Of a DNA stretch of 64,000 nt, positions 53,290 through 63,358 are shown piece after piece. Below the pieces are notes generated by a model. The model made no database searches, was not told the origin of the DNA, and saw only the letters and a program-made list of their open reading frames with translations. Origin of the DNA: Isoetes taiwanensis (Eukaryota > Streptophyta > Lycopodiopsida > Isoetales > Isoetaceae); assembly GCA_021234155.1 (NCBI GenBank), contig JAJEKV010000048.1, positions 374,001 through 438,000 on the forward strand, given 5' to 3'. Position numbers and translations under genes: made by a program. Numbering within the stretch: position 1 is the stretch's first letter; each line of letters begins with the position of its first letter.

Positions 53290-54171
53290 CCATCGGCAAC
53301 TGGAGGGGTTGTGGTGCTAAAAGAAGGCGATATCTCGATCGACAAATTGCTTGCCTTTTGTGAATATTTTCATGACAATCCCATGGCACCCTTTTCAAAG
53401 AACACCAACTTGCACCATAAGAGGAAAATTTTTCCCGACCTTCTCCCATAGAGATACATCCCAACGAGAGCAGGAACTTTGCACGAAATTCAGGCCAAGG
53501 CAGTGGGGTGACCCTCCTCATACCATGCTTGAATAGAGACAACACCGCAAGAACCCATCGTCTCGTGTAAGGGGATGAACCGAGGTGCCAATGGGGGGTC
53601 TTTGAGGGGTCCGAGGCGTGATGGTGCCCACCACCATGGAATTTCCAGAGGGTGTGGATAGAGGGGCATGGCGGAAAAGATATCGATTGCCTCCCATGCC
53701 GCCAACAAACCCGCGCAAAAATGGAGAAGCACTTGGAAAAGGCTGCAAAGATTCGAAATAAAGCCCAAAGGTAGGACTGGTTTGACATCCTTCTTGCCTA
53801 GAGGGATCTGATGACCAAGAGGTTGTCTAAGAAGGTGTGAACTAGGAGAGTCATCCTCACCATTCAAGGAGTCTCCAAATGAACTTTGAAATAAGCACTT
53901 TGCTCTGCGATAAAGAAGTCCATCATACCCGGACCACCGCCCATTTTGGAAGGATGCACCGACCAAGCCACCTTAACCACATCACCTTCCTCGATGCACT
54001 GGCCAAATAAAGTTCGAACTATTGCAATGAGCTCACGCACTTTGATGTGGTGCTAGCAGTAAGGATGCCATATAAACATGGGTACTACTAAGGACTGACT
54101 TGGCCACTGTAATGCGACCCACAAGAGACAACTTAGCAGTGGACCATCAGAACAAGTGCTTCTCCAAACCC

Positions 54172-54597
54172 CTAATGATCTCCTCCCATGCAGCTCCCAT
54201 AGTAACATGGATGCCAACTGGAATCCCCAACAACTTGATGGCTGTCCATGCGCCAAGTAATTTCTATGGATAATCGTGAACACATCTTGGGGCCAGGACT
54301 ATCCAAAGTCCACAAAGCTGTACACTTCTGCCACCCCACAAGAACATCGGAAGCCAGTGAAAAAGTATCTAAAAGCATTTTGGCAGCAGCAAGATTCTCA
54401 TCATTAGCCTCTGCAACAATTGTGAAAAGCAATGGTGCTAAAGGGCATCCCTGGCGAATACCACGACCGAGTGAAAAGGCATGTGACGGCTCACCATGGA
54501 ACAGACGGTCGCGGCGAGATATCTTGACTTTATAATATCTAATGTGAATTGTTCCCCAAATCCCAGTCTTAGCATACAATGGCGCATGAATTCCCAA
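54172..54597 (-). pseudogene. LINE-E RT, distal part with Asp-Asp box deleted
   Basis: After ISRRDRLFHGEPSHAFSLGR comes GIRQGCPLAPLLFTIVAEAN, then directly DENLAAAKMLLDTFSLASDV. In intact relatives the YADD/FADD catalytic box and about 60-100 residues lie between these two. Its absence points to an internal in-frame deletion. A frame change joins this part to the main RT frame near 54500. Confidence 0.75.
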
Positions 54598-55550
54598 CTG
54601 ACACTGTCATAAGCTTTTACAAAATCAAGCTTAAGGTATACAATTGGAAGGTTTTGCCTACGTGCCCAATAAATTCCCTCATAAGCAGCAACAACATTAT
54701 TCAAAATGCACCATTTTGGAAGAAAACCTGACTGGGTTGTTGAGATGGACTCTGCCAAGATGTCCTTTACCCGCTCTGCAAAAGCCTTGGCGAAGATATT
54801 ATATACGGATGACAATAAGGTGATGGGCCGCCAATCTGAAATAGTCTGAGAATCCTTGACCTTGGGGATGAGTGAGATGGCACCAGTGTTTAGAATTCTA
54901 TCCAAAGCAGTGGACCGCCGAAAGTCACAGAAAGCATCATACACATCTGGCTCCAGCCATTCCCAATACTCCTGGAAGAACTCAATTGGAAAACCATCCA
55001 AACCTGGGCATTTGCCTCTTTTCAGTTCAAAGACTGCCGAACCTAAATCATCAGCTGTCATAGCCGCCTCTATTGACTCGCGCTGCTCACTAGAGATGAT
55101 GGGGGAAATCCTAGATAAAACAACATCTTGCATTTCTGATTGAAAGGGAAGATGTTTCTCAGCAAAAAACGTCTGGAAGTGATTATGCAGATGCTGCTTG
55201 AGTTCAGTCGGCTCTGTTAGCATCGAACCATTCGGCAAAAGCAATGAGGACATGGTTGATGTCATGCGACGCCTCTTAGCTGCACGAAAAAAGAAGCCCG
55301 TACAACGATCTCCATCACGAAACCACTGCAGACCTGCCTTCATCTTTGCTTGCTGAATTTGCTCCTCCTCCAATGCTTGGATCTGTGCCAAAATATCACG
55401 ATCATGAACACCTGGAAGACGTCCCTGTCGAGAATGGAGCAGGTCCTGATACAAAGTGTCCAGTAAAGCACGACCTGCTGCTGTAGACTCTCGACCCCAC
55501 TCTTTGGCAAAACCCTTGACTGCCGCAATTGCATCCACTATGCCAGTCAT
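54438..55550 (-). CDS. LINE-E reverse transcriptase, N-terminal and palm part
   Basis: 370 codons open. The linker has LQWFRDGDRCTGFFFRAAKR, typical of plant L1 between endonuclease and RT. RT blocks follow: AVFELKRGKCPGLDGFPIEF, ISLIPKVKD, DWRPITLLSSVYNIFAKAFA, TQSGFLP, NVVAAYEGIYWARR and LKLDFVKAYDSVSWEF with the first catalytic Asp. The frame leaves RT after LDIIKSRY, where the next part is read in another frame. Confidence 0.88.
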   Translation of the reverse strand: MTGIVDAIAAVKGFAKEWGRESTAAGRALLDTLYQDLLHSRQGRLPGVHDRDILAQIQALEEEQIQQAKMKAGLQWFRDGDRCTGFFFRAAKRRRMTSTMSSLLLPNGSMLTEPTELKQHLHNHFQTFFAEKHLPFQSEMQDVVLSRISPIISSEQRESIEAAMTADDLGSAVFELKRGKCPGLDGFPIEFFQEYWEWLEPDVYDAFCDFRRSTALDRILNTGAISLIPKVKDSQTISDWRPITLLSSVYNIFAKAFAERVKDILAESISTTQSGFLPKWCILNNVVAAYEGIYWARRQNLPIVYLKLDFVKAYDSVSWEFMRHCMLRLGFGEQFTLDIIKSRYLAATVCSMVSRHMPFHSVVVFARDAL

Positions 55551-55763
55551 ACCTCGACGTCGGTTGAAGGCAGTTGTCCAAGTATTCTTGCAACCTTCTT
55601 GAAAGTCAGCATCCTTTAGGAACTTTCACGTTCAGCGAAAAACACATCCTTCGGGCCGCCCATTGCATGCATGGGCTCGTCTAAAATGAATTGCGGATGG
55701 TGGTCAAACCGAGTTATCTACGAGACAAAATCGAAAGAGACACGGAAGTGCCGCGAATCTGTA

Positions 55764-56382
55764 TCACGCATTCCAATAAGCTCTATCCAACCGAGAGCTT
55801 ACGCGACCCCCACCAACTTGACCATTGCACCAAGTGAAGGCACCTTCACCATCAATCTCCGAGAGGTTGCAGTCATGGAGTAGACGAAGCCACTGCTGGC
55901 GTTCAAAACCAGACACCACTGTAGAGGTCGCCCCCAACCGATCAGACTCCGCTTCCACCATATTGAGATCCCCAACAAGAAGCCATGAAATGTGGCAGCC
56001 CAAGCTGAGTATCCTCCCTCGCAAAGAGGCCCACAGTGAAGCTCTCTGATGAGGTCTATTGTGGGCATAAACATTAATTAGACCATATTCAACCCCTTGT
56101 TCCTGCCACCCAACGACCAAAGCGATCAGCCTGAGTAAAGACGATTGGCAAGGAAGGAAGCCATGCTATCACGACCCCTGCACTGGCAGAATCAGCTGCT
56201 GCGATAAGGACATTAAATCTGCGACCAATCATGTCTGCAAGCTTTGATACGTCTCCCTTACGACACTTATGCTCTTGAAGACATACAAACTGAGCATCCA
56301 ATCTAGATAAGTAAAAAGAAATACGACTCTGCTTGAGGGGGGAGGAGGTTAACCCCTGAACATTCCATGAGACTAACCGCAT
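55764..56382 (-). pseudogene. LINE-E endonuclease
   Basis: Frame 56382-56089 starts MRLVSWNVQGLTSSPLKQ (catalytic Asn) and has FVCLQEHKCRKGDVS (Glu). Frame 56120-55764 has YGLINVYAHN, SWLLVGDLNMVEAESDR (Asp-x-Asn), FTWCNGQ and SSRLDRAYWN. A frame change near 56100 separates the two. The SDH block near the C-terminus falls in the more decayed stretch about 55700 and was not seen clearly. Confidence 0.85.
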
Positions 56383-56442
56383 TGATCTTGTGATGGGGCC
56401 AATTCAGATGAGACCACTGGTGTCTCAAGGGAACTTGAGGAT

Positions 56443-56454
56443 GTTTCTATAATT
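56443..56454. repeat. LINE-E target-site duplication, right
   Basis: GTTTCTATAATT, pairing with 52596-52607. Confidence 0.85.
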
Positions 56455-56754
56455 GAAACTCGATGAGTGAAAAGGTCACATAAGTTGACTCTCTCCTATA
56501 TTGTGCCATGGCTATTTTTGGCGTGCACATACACAACACCAACATCACACCACCATTATATAATGCTCTCATACAAAATTAACATCAGAGCACAATAATT
56601 TTTTAGAAGTTAATGATTCTTTAGTCTTTACCATTGACAATAAAAAATTATCATATTTCTAGCCTTTGTTAGTAATGTGGTAAAATAGAGTATCGCGAAT
56701 GCCAAATAATTTGATGGATATTTTACGTATGTGAATTCCGAGTTAGAGGATATG

Positions 56755-57139
56755 GCATAAATCATGAGGTTGAAATGGCCATGCAATGTTTTGATGACAT
56801 ACACATTTCTGACATTGAGCCAGATGACCGTGCTGGTTTCGTAAGTAAAGGTCTGCAGTATATGAAGTTGATGAACAATTATTATGGGTATGCATAGACA
56901 ATGGATCACTACAGTTGCATGGTAGATCTTCTAGCTAGATCAGGATATTTGCATGAAGCATGTCAATTGCTTGATAATGCACCATGCTCTCCATCAATAG
57001 AAGCATGGACGATTTTGCTCAGTGCCTGCAAAACTTATGGAGAAACCAGCTTGGGACTTAGATGCTTCCAAAAGCTCATGGAGGTAAATCCAGAACATGC
57101 CGATTCTTATACGTTAATGTCAGACATCCTTTTGAGTTA
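56755..57139 (+). pseudogene. PLS-class PPR protein fragment with E domain
   Basis: Reading from about 56764: EVEMAMQCFDDIHISDIEPD, then GLQYMKLMNNYYG, a stop at 56896, and in the same frame TMDHYSCMVDLLARSGYLHE, PSIEAWTILLSACKTYGET and VNPEHADSYTLMSDILLS. This is the usual end of a plant PLS PPR protein (last P-L-S repeats plus E motif), proteins that bind organelle RNA and guide editing. About 15 residues are missing before GLQY, and the in-frame stop and abrupt end mark a pseudogene. No upstream repeats remain. Confidence 0.8.
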
Positions 57140-57723
57140 AGCTGGATATTACAAGCAAACATATAGTTGGCAACCACTTGGTGATCTTGGAAGTGCTGGA
57201 AAACTTTTAACTCTGCAACTCACGTTTCTCATAACTTGAATGCAACAAGGTAAGAACACAGATTCAGTGGAGATCCACAGCTCAAATTTGCTTTGTATAG
57301 TTTTTTAAGACCTCAGTCTAGGGGCATTTCAATAATTTCAGCAAAAAGTAGGGGTGTTTTGAAATTTCCCCTTATTTTACAGGTTAGCTTGACTATGATG
57401 TTTTGAATTTGAATAGTTTAATCCTATACTGCGTCACTAGCTCCCTCAAACGATGAACAACACATTCTACAGAGTGTAACACCATTAAAAAAAGATTGAA
57501 ACATGTCTTTAAAAATAGCTAAAAGTCAGCAAACAGCTTCATCCTCGTTCATTGATCTTGATAGCATCTTGATTGTATTCGCTCTTTGCCAACATATTCA
57601 GATGCACACATATTGTTTTGCACACATTTTGGCAGGACCATACAAAGTTGTTCGCAATCAGCTCTGTCAATTCCAAAATATTAATCTTCATCTCTCCTAA
57701 ACACTTTTGAACAACTCTTTGTT
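57140..57723. other. AT-rich DNA, no gene seen
   Basis: Nothing coding was recognised after the PPR relic. Confidence 0.4.
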
Positions 57724-58120
57724 CCATCAGTATACAAAACTTGTTGTATATGCTACAAAAGGAGTGAAGGGTGAGGAGACGGGGCTCTTTATAGTTCCAT
57801 GACACCTTAGTATAACGCCTTGATATCCCTGTGTTGTCCCCAATAAGGCCATTGCCAATACACCAACAAGTTAGAGAAGAAGATTTATATCTGATACTAT
57901 TGAGACATATGCTATTCCATCAGTACGCAAAACTTGTTGTATATGCTACAAAAGGAGTGAAGGGTGAGGAGACGGGGCTCTTTATAGTTCCATGACACCT
58001 TAGTATAACGCCTTGATATCCCTGTGTTGTCCCCAATAAGGCCATTGCCAACCCACCAACAAAGTCTTTAGAGAAGAAGATTTACATTCTGTGGCATGAT
58101 ACTATTGAGACATATGCTAT
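57724..58120. repeat. Tandem duplication, about 193-bp unit
   Basis: CCATCAGTA(T/C)(A/G)CAAAACTTG starts at 57724 and 57917. About 150 bp is almost identical, including GTGAGGAGACGGGGCTCTTT and CCTGTGTTGTCCCCAATAAG. The distal parts differ by small indels. Non-coding. Confidence 0.9.
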
Positions 58121-59336
58121 GCCCATGGAATAGTAGCACTTCCATTTTGCAACAATCATAGGCAGATAGATTCCTATCGTATTTTTTTATCATAAATATA
58201 TATCCCTTTTCTTTCGATAGAAATGTACAAGCCATATTTGGCATTTAGGAACTTAAATTATTCTTTGGAATTACTTGAATTTTTTTTTACCTAAAATTAT
58301 AAGGTAAACACCTGCTAAAAATTACTTGCGATGGATGGTGAACAAGTTCCCTCAATTTTCAGTGACCTCAATACTATCTCCCAATCCCTACTTGCGATGG
58401 ATGGTGCATTTCAATTTCGTATATCTCCCAATTCTTCTCTATAAGCTTCTCTAGCACCGCAATGGAGCAATATCTCTTTGATACCTAGATGCAGAAAGTT
58501 GTCAATTTATCATATCCAAAGCAATGAAGAGCTCCAAAAGTGCTCACGCTATGATAATAGATACCAGGCTAACATAATTGAACAAATTCAAACTAATTGA
58601 ATGATTTATGAGCATAAATTTTCCAAGCATTGAATATAATGCCTTTAGAAAACACTCCAGCTTATGTGGCTGTAATGCAATTACCATTTGCAGCACTTTA
58701 GAGCAACCCACTGTACATTTGTGTCAAAAAGTGAACTACTACCTGATTGGCAGCTATCTTGTACTTAGGCTTTGCAAGGTAAATAACTTCATGGAAGTCC
58801 GACTTATTGCAAAGCATGACTTTCTCAGGTCCAGAAGTCTATTTTTTACAGTGTAAGTGTGCATAAAAATTAAAACAATACCATTCCAAGAATAGGAAGA
58901 GATGTCTATCATACTGTCTAGATTCCTGCAAGGAAATTGCGCACTGTTTTCAGAAGGTGCAAAATGACATTTTAAGGTTGAAAAATTCAGGCAGAAGTCG
59001 AGGAACTCATTAGACTCTCATAAAACCTGCACTATAGTGTAAATATTGAAAGTATTTTCCATACATCCAGATTCTCGGCTTTGAAGGCTAGGGCAGATGC
59101 TGCATCCAAAGTCCAAGAAGGACATCAAAATCTCTAAGCATCATGCATGAGCATCGAAGTTCTCGGTAATGATCTCGTAATTCCCTCTGTTTACGCAAAT
59201 TGCAGGTTCATTTTTTAGATTCTATATAGGGGCAACCATATTGTGAGTGTCAATTATTCAAATGGAATTTCATCTGTACTCATCCGGCTATATTCAAGAT
59301 TTTCCATAAGATATAAATAGTAACATCCTTTACCTG
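58121..59336. other. AT-rich DNA, possibly intron of the PPR gene
   Basis: No gene was recognised. It lies downstream of the last recognisable minus-strand PPR exon, so it may hold introns or lost exons. Confidence 0.35.
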
Positions 59337-59494
59337 CATGTCTTTGAAGATGACATAAGCTTTATCTAAATATAAATATTTTTCTTCAGGCTGGACCATG
59401 CGTTCTGCCTGTTCATTTTCTGGAAACAACTCTCCTCCATCCTCCATCTTGCTGGGATTTGATAAGTACTCAATTAAGAGATCATATGTTGCCT
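59337..59494 (-). pseudogene. PPR gene exon B
   Basis: The minus strand has acceptor TTTCTGTCACAG before 59494 and donor ATGCAG|GTAAAG after 59337. The open frame between reads ATYDLLIEYLSNPSK, an acidic insert, and YLDKAYVIFKDMQVK. TYDLLIEYL...LDKAYVIFKDM is a PPR helix pair. The splice sites look intact, so the exon itself may be functional; the gene is judged broken because of the LINE-F junction upstream. Confidence 0.55.
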
Positions 59495-59900
59495 GTGACA
59501 GAAAGATAGTAAAGTCTAAGATGCAAAGGAAAGGTTCGCCTTTAGTGCCCATAAAGCTAAAGCAGCTCACCAAAACACATGGTGACGTAACCATACACCC
59601 TAAATTAAAGTTTCTGGAATGGAGACTTGGAGAACATGCATGCAATAATAATCTACATACAGACAAGTGGTTCAACAAACAGCAACCGAACCAATTACAA
59701 GAATACAAACGTTTACACAGTCTAACTACACCATCAACATCCCCTCTAAACCGTAAAGACTGGCATGTGAACATGCACAGGTGCATATGGAAGACATATG
59801 ACATGAAAACAGAAATGCGAAACAAGCAACATAGATTTACTTGCATGAGACAACCTTGCTGGCTAATCTACATGACAAACAAATATGTGGTTAGCCTACC

Positions 59901-60235
59901 GTGTTTGGTCGTATGCCCCTTGCCCTCATATCCTTGAAACTGGAGATGGCCAAATTAAGCATCCCTTCTTTGCAAAGATGATCAATCAATATATTGAATG
60001 TTGCTCTAGTGTGAATGATGCCTTCATCATCCATCCTCCTCAATGTGCGTTCAATACCTTCATTTTTCTTCAATTGACAATATGTTTTTAGCAAAGCATT
60101 GAATAGCCGTATATCAGATTTTTCCTTAGCTCTGTTATTGCTCCCACTTTCAAGTTTTTTAACCATCTCTATATCTCCCTTGTTTGCAAATACAGATATG
60201 AGTGTGCCATAGCCGAAGCCGGAGCCTTGAAGGAG
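59901..60235 (-). pseudogene. PPR gene exon A (P-class repeats)
   Basis: The frame reads GYGTLISVFANKGDIEMVKK, then LFNALLKTYCQLKKNEGIER, RRMDDEGIIHTRATFNILID, HLCKEGMLNLAISSFKDMRA and RGIRPNT, ending at donor ACACG|GTAGGC. These are about three 35-residue PPR motifs (FNxLIxxxCKxGxxxxAxxxFxxMxxxGIxPNT). Upstream, the same open frame is LINE-derived (60270-60490), so the 5' end of the PPR gene is lost. PPR proteins of this class bind organelle transcripts. Confidence 0.7.
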
Positions 60236-60269
60236 GTTCGGGGGTTCAGGGGTTTGGGCGGCAACAGGG

Positions 60270-61400
60270 CTGACCGCCAGTTTACTGGCAGCAGCCAGTT
60301 TGGAGCAGTCATCAGCATATCTTAGGCATATGCTGGCATATACTTGGATATGCCATAAACCCACATAAACAAGGGTTTGCCCCCATAGGGGTAACCCAAA
60401 AACCGAGGCTAGATCATCCAATGCCCAAATTACATTACACTTTTGCCAATTCAACAGACATGGCAAGGGAAAATATGTCCTGAAGTTGTTTGACTGCATC
60501 AAAATTCCCTTCGCTAGCCTCCACTAAAAGAAACGTATCATCAGCAAACTAGTTGCAAATTATTTGGGAGCCATCAACCATGCCCAAACCAGCAACAAGA
60601 TCATTGTCCATCACTCTACAGAATAACCGCGAAAGTCCCTCGGCAACAATAGTGAAGAGAAATGGGGCAAGTGGACATCCCTGTTAAATGCCCTTTTCCA
60701 CTGTGAAAAACTGTGACAGATGCCCTTGAAAAAGGACCGTTGCTTTAGCATACCTCAACAGTTGTTGAACAGACAGTTTCCATGATGCGACATAGGAACA
60801 TCTATGAGATGCTACCATAATCTTTCGTGAATCCAATTTGAGGTACACTACTCTCTGACCAATTTTCCTTACCCAATACATACCCTCATACACCATAGCT
60901 ATATTATCCAAAATATGTCTGCCAGGCAAAATGCCAGTTTGCTCTTCACTGATTGAGATCGCCAAGATCTTCTTCAACTTTTTTTGCATACGCTTTTGCA
61001 TGATCTTGTACACTACTGGCAACAGGGTAATCGGCCTAACGAGAAATTACAACAAGATAGAGATTAGAGCAATGAGAGCCGTGTTAAGCTCTTGTCCAGC
61101 TGATGAGACTGCAACAGATCCTGATGTGCTTGCCACATAAGGTCGAATGTCCACTTCCAACAAGACTAAAAGAATTTAATGGGTATACCATCTATGCCTG
61201 GGCACTTGTCCTTGGCCATCAGGAATATTGCAAACTCCAAATCTGCTTCTGTGAGAGGAGTCTCAAGTTCCTGCCGCTGCATAGGAGAGATGATAGGCAT
61301 AACTTTTGAAAGTACAATGTCTATTGCCTCTTCCTGAGAGTGAAGCATTTTTCTTTGGAAGAAAGACGTGAAATGTGAGACTAAACTGCCTAGTTGCACT
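60270..61400 (-). mobile_element. LINE-F: L1-type RT fragment
   Basis: Minus-strand pieces read MAKDKCPGIDGIPIKFF (61399-61166), FLVRPITLLPVVYKIMQKRM (about 61000), EEQTGILPGRHILDNIAMVY, VVYLKLDSRK, QGCPLAPFLFTIVAEGLSRL (about 60640) and FADDTFLLVEASEGNF (about 60530). The RT blocks are in order, with a stop just before FADD and frameshifts. There is no endonuclease and no poly(A) tail. It runs straight into PPR exon A. Confidence 0.8.
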
Positions 61401-61797
61401 GAACTTTAGCATCGCAGTCGAGCGACTGAGAAAAAAATACTTGGTGTTGGGTCATTTGAAAAAGCTAGCACCACTTCATATTTAAAACATAATGGGGGTT
61501 AGGCTCAAGGATGGTCGATTGAAGTTCTTATTTTTCGGTTGACGCTTTTGCATGTCGGGAAAAAAAATTGGCAGCAAAAATAGAGTTTACATGTAAAATC
61601 CAGTATTTTTGAGCTTTATCATAAAGGAAATTTGGCATACACTAACATATACCAGCAAATTTTCTGGTTGTACCTCAAATATTTTTCGAACCCCGATTTA
61701 AAAATGTTCTCCTACTCTAGATCAAGTACTTAGGGAGATTGGGATGGATTATATGATTCGTACATGGTGTCCACACTATGGGATGATGATTGAAAAA
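61401..61797. other. AT-rich DNA, no gene seen
   Basis: No motif was recognised between LINE-F and the HER repeat. Confidence 0.4.
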
Positions 61798-61930
61798 ACA
61801 AGGTGCTGCGCACGGAGGGTTGCCCGCTATGGATGGAGGGTGAAGTGGTTTAAATCATAGTTCAAAGTCATGTTTTGACAATCAATTCAAATTACTACTT
61901 CAAGACAATAGAATACTTGATAACATAAGA
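61798..61930 (-). repeat. Hairpin-end repeat HER, copy 3
   Basis: AACAAGGTGCTGCGCACGGA, then GTGAAGTGGTTTAAATCATA, GTTCAAAGTCATGTTTTGAC and AATAGAATACTTGATA, in the same order as 52138-52265. Confidence 0.7.
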
Positions 61931-61974
61931 AACAATGTATGAAGCCTGCATGGATTCATGAATGCTATCACTCC

Positions 61975-62360
61975 ATCATTGGGTTTTCCAAGAGGCCTTT
62001 AAATCCTCCATGGGTTTGGAACTGCACCATACATGGCTTTGAGAGGACCTTATAACGGTTAGTTTGATAGAAATGTTTTTGCAGAACGTCCAGGGATTTC
62101 GCATTCCCAAAGCTCTCAAACATTTCCTCTCATTTTCTAGAACGAGCTTATGCAATAGATTGCTACCAGTCTTAGAGAAATCCCATGCACCTAGAAGCTT
62201 GATCCTTGCCTTATTAGTTACCTGGTTGGAACATCGGGGATCCAAAATGCACGAGACCGTCAGTTTACAGGGAACAACGGATTTGGAACAATCACCAGCA
62301 TAAGCAAGGGTTTGCCTCCCTAGATGCAACCCAAAAACACTAATGTTGCATTTCATAGCA
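61975..62360 (-). mobile_element. LINE-G: LINE 3'-region fragment
   Basis: A minus frame starts KCNISVFGLHLGRQTLAYAG and DCSKSVVPCKL, matching the 60300-60430 part of LINE-F (KCNVIWA, FGLPLWGQTLVYVG, DCSKLAAASKL). It continues as IKLLGAWDFSKTGSNLLHKL and ends near 61976. It is probably a detached piece of the same LINE family. Confidence 0.5.
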
Positions 62361-63124
62361 TTTGTGGATTTGCACTTTGTTGATCCAAATTTTTACCCAT
62401 GAACAAAATAAATCTTGCTCCAACACACATGAAATTAAATGTCACGTGGCTCTCTACATTAAGGGTTTGAACATGGCCATATTATAATTACTTTGAAATC
62501 ACTTTAAGAAGATTGGGCATATAAACTTGGATTTCTTTATTTAAAAGATGCCCCGTTCTAGATGAGGCCACATTAATAATAAGCCTTTTAGTTTATCTTT
62601 GAACATTAAATATATTTTTTAGGGAAAATTATCAAAATGCCTCTATATTTTGCAAAACTTACCAAATATCCCTAAAAATGGGGTGTTGGCTAAAATGGAA
62701 ATAACTTCTTTATGACTGATCAAACATGAAAGTGCCTTCACAAAACTTATAGATGATAGTGGGATCTGTTTAAGGGCAGTACAATCATGTAAAACAGAGT
62801 TGGAATCTTCAAGTTATGCTGCTTTAAATACGGGTTTTAAAAAACAACTCAAAGGAGCCTAATTTGTGTGAGAATCATTAAGAGATCTAAATAGATGGAA
62901 CATGACTTGGGATCCCATGTAGAGGCGCTCCTGTGTAAGCAGAAGCAGTTTCGTAAACATCAAATCATGGTGCCTTATGCCTGCAATCCCCTGGTCTTCA
63001 AGGAATTTTACATGTTCCATGGTTTTCATCACTGGCAACGCAAGGATAACTCAGCCCTCAAAATGAAGAGATATCATCCAAAATGAAGTTATTTCCTTAC
63101 ACTTGGCATTGATTCGCATGTTCC
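62361..63124. other. AT-rich DNA; possible further PPR debris
   Basis: Short minus-strand pieces near 62900-63080 could be decayed PPR sequence but cannot be assigned firmly. Confidence 0.3.
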
Positions 63125-63358
63125 TCAAAGGGTTGTGTTAAACACTGGCATCATTAAACGGGCAACTGAAAGCTTCATACATGATTGAAATATGACAACC
63201 CATTTTGGGTATAGATTGAACCCACACATGCTTGTGACCCATGCAACATTTCCATTCATGTCATCAAATATATTTCTCCTTGTACGCGCTTCTAAAACAC
63301 AACACATCTTTATAATGCCCTCTATAGCCTCCAGAGAATAAGCATGTCTCCATTCCAC
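63125..63358 (-). pseudogene. Decayed PLS-class PPR repeat fragment
   Basis: The frame reads IIKMCCVLEARTRRNIFDDM, NGNVAWVTSMCGF, LYPKWV and MPVFNTTL. This parallels the PLS PPR wording MYxKCGxLExARxIFDxM-x-xRNVVSWTSMICGF...KW. Substitutions at conserved positions suggest an old relic. It is on the minus strand, as are the PPR exons at 59.3-60.2 kb, but of a different PPR class. Confidence 0.5.

Larger units (their letters stand above)
52608..56442 (-). mobile_element. LINE-E: L1-type LINE, 5'-truncated
   Basis: It is bounded by a 12-bp target duplication and ends on the minus strand with AATAAACTTTTTGGC, CTTTCGTCCTTC and a poly(A) run (T run at 52608-52616), giving exact ends. Minus-strand order is endonuclease (56382-55764), RT (55550-54172) and zf-RVT (53289-52831). 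ORF1 is absent, because the copy begins only about 60 bp before the endonuclease start codon. RT wording (GLDGFPIEFFQEYWEWL, DWRPITLLSSVYNI) is that of plant L1 elements. Confidence 0.92.

Noticed and set aside
59398-59937. Plus-strand frame of 179 codons
   Set aside because: It is antisense to the PPR exon B and its intron, and contains no recognisable domain.
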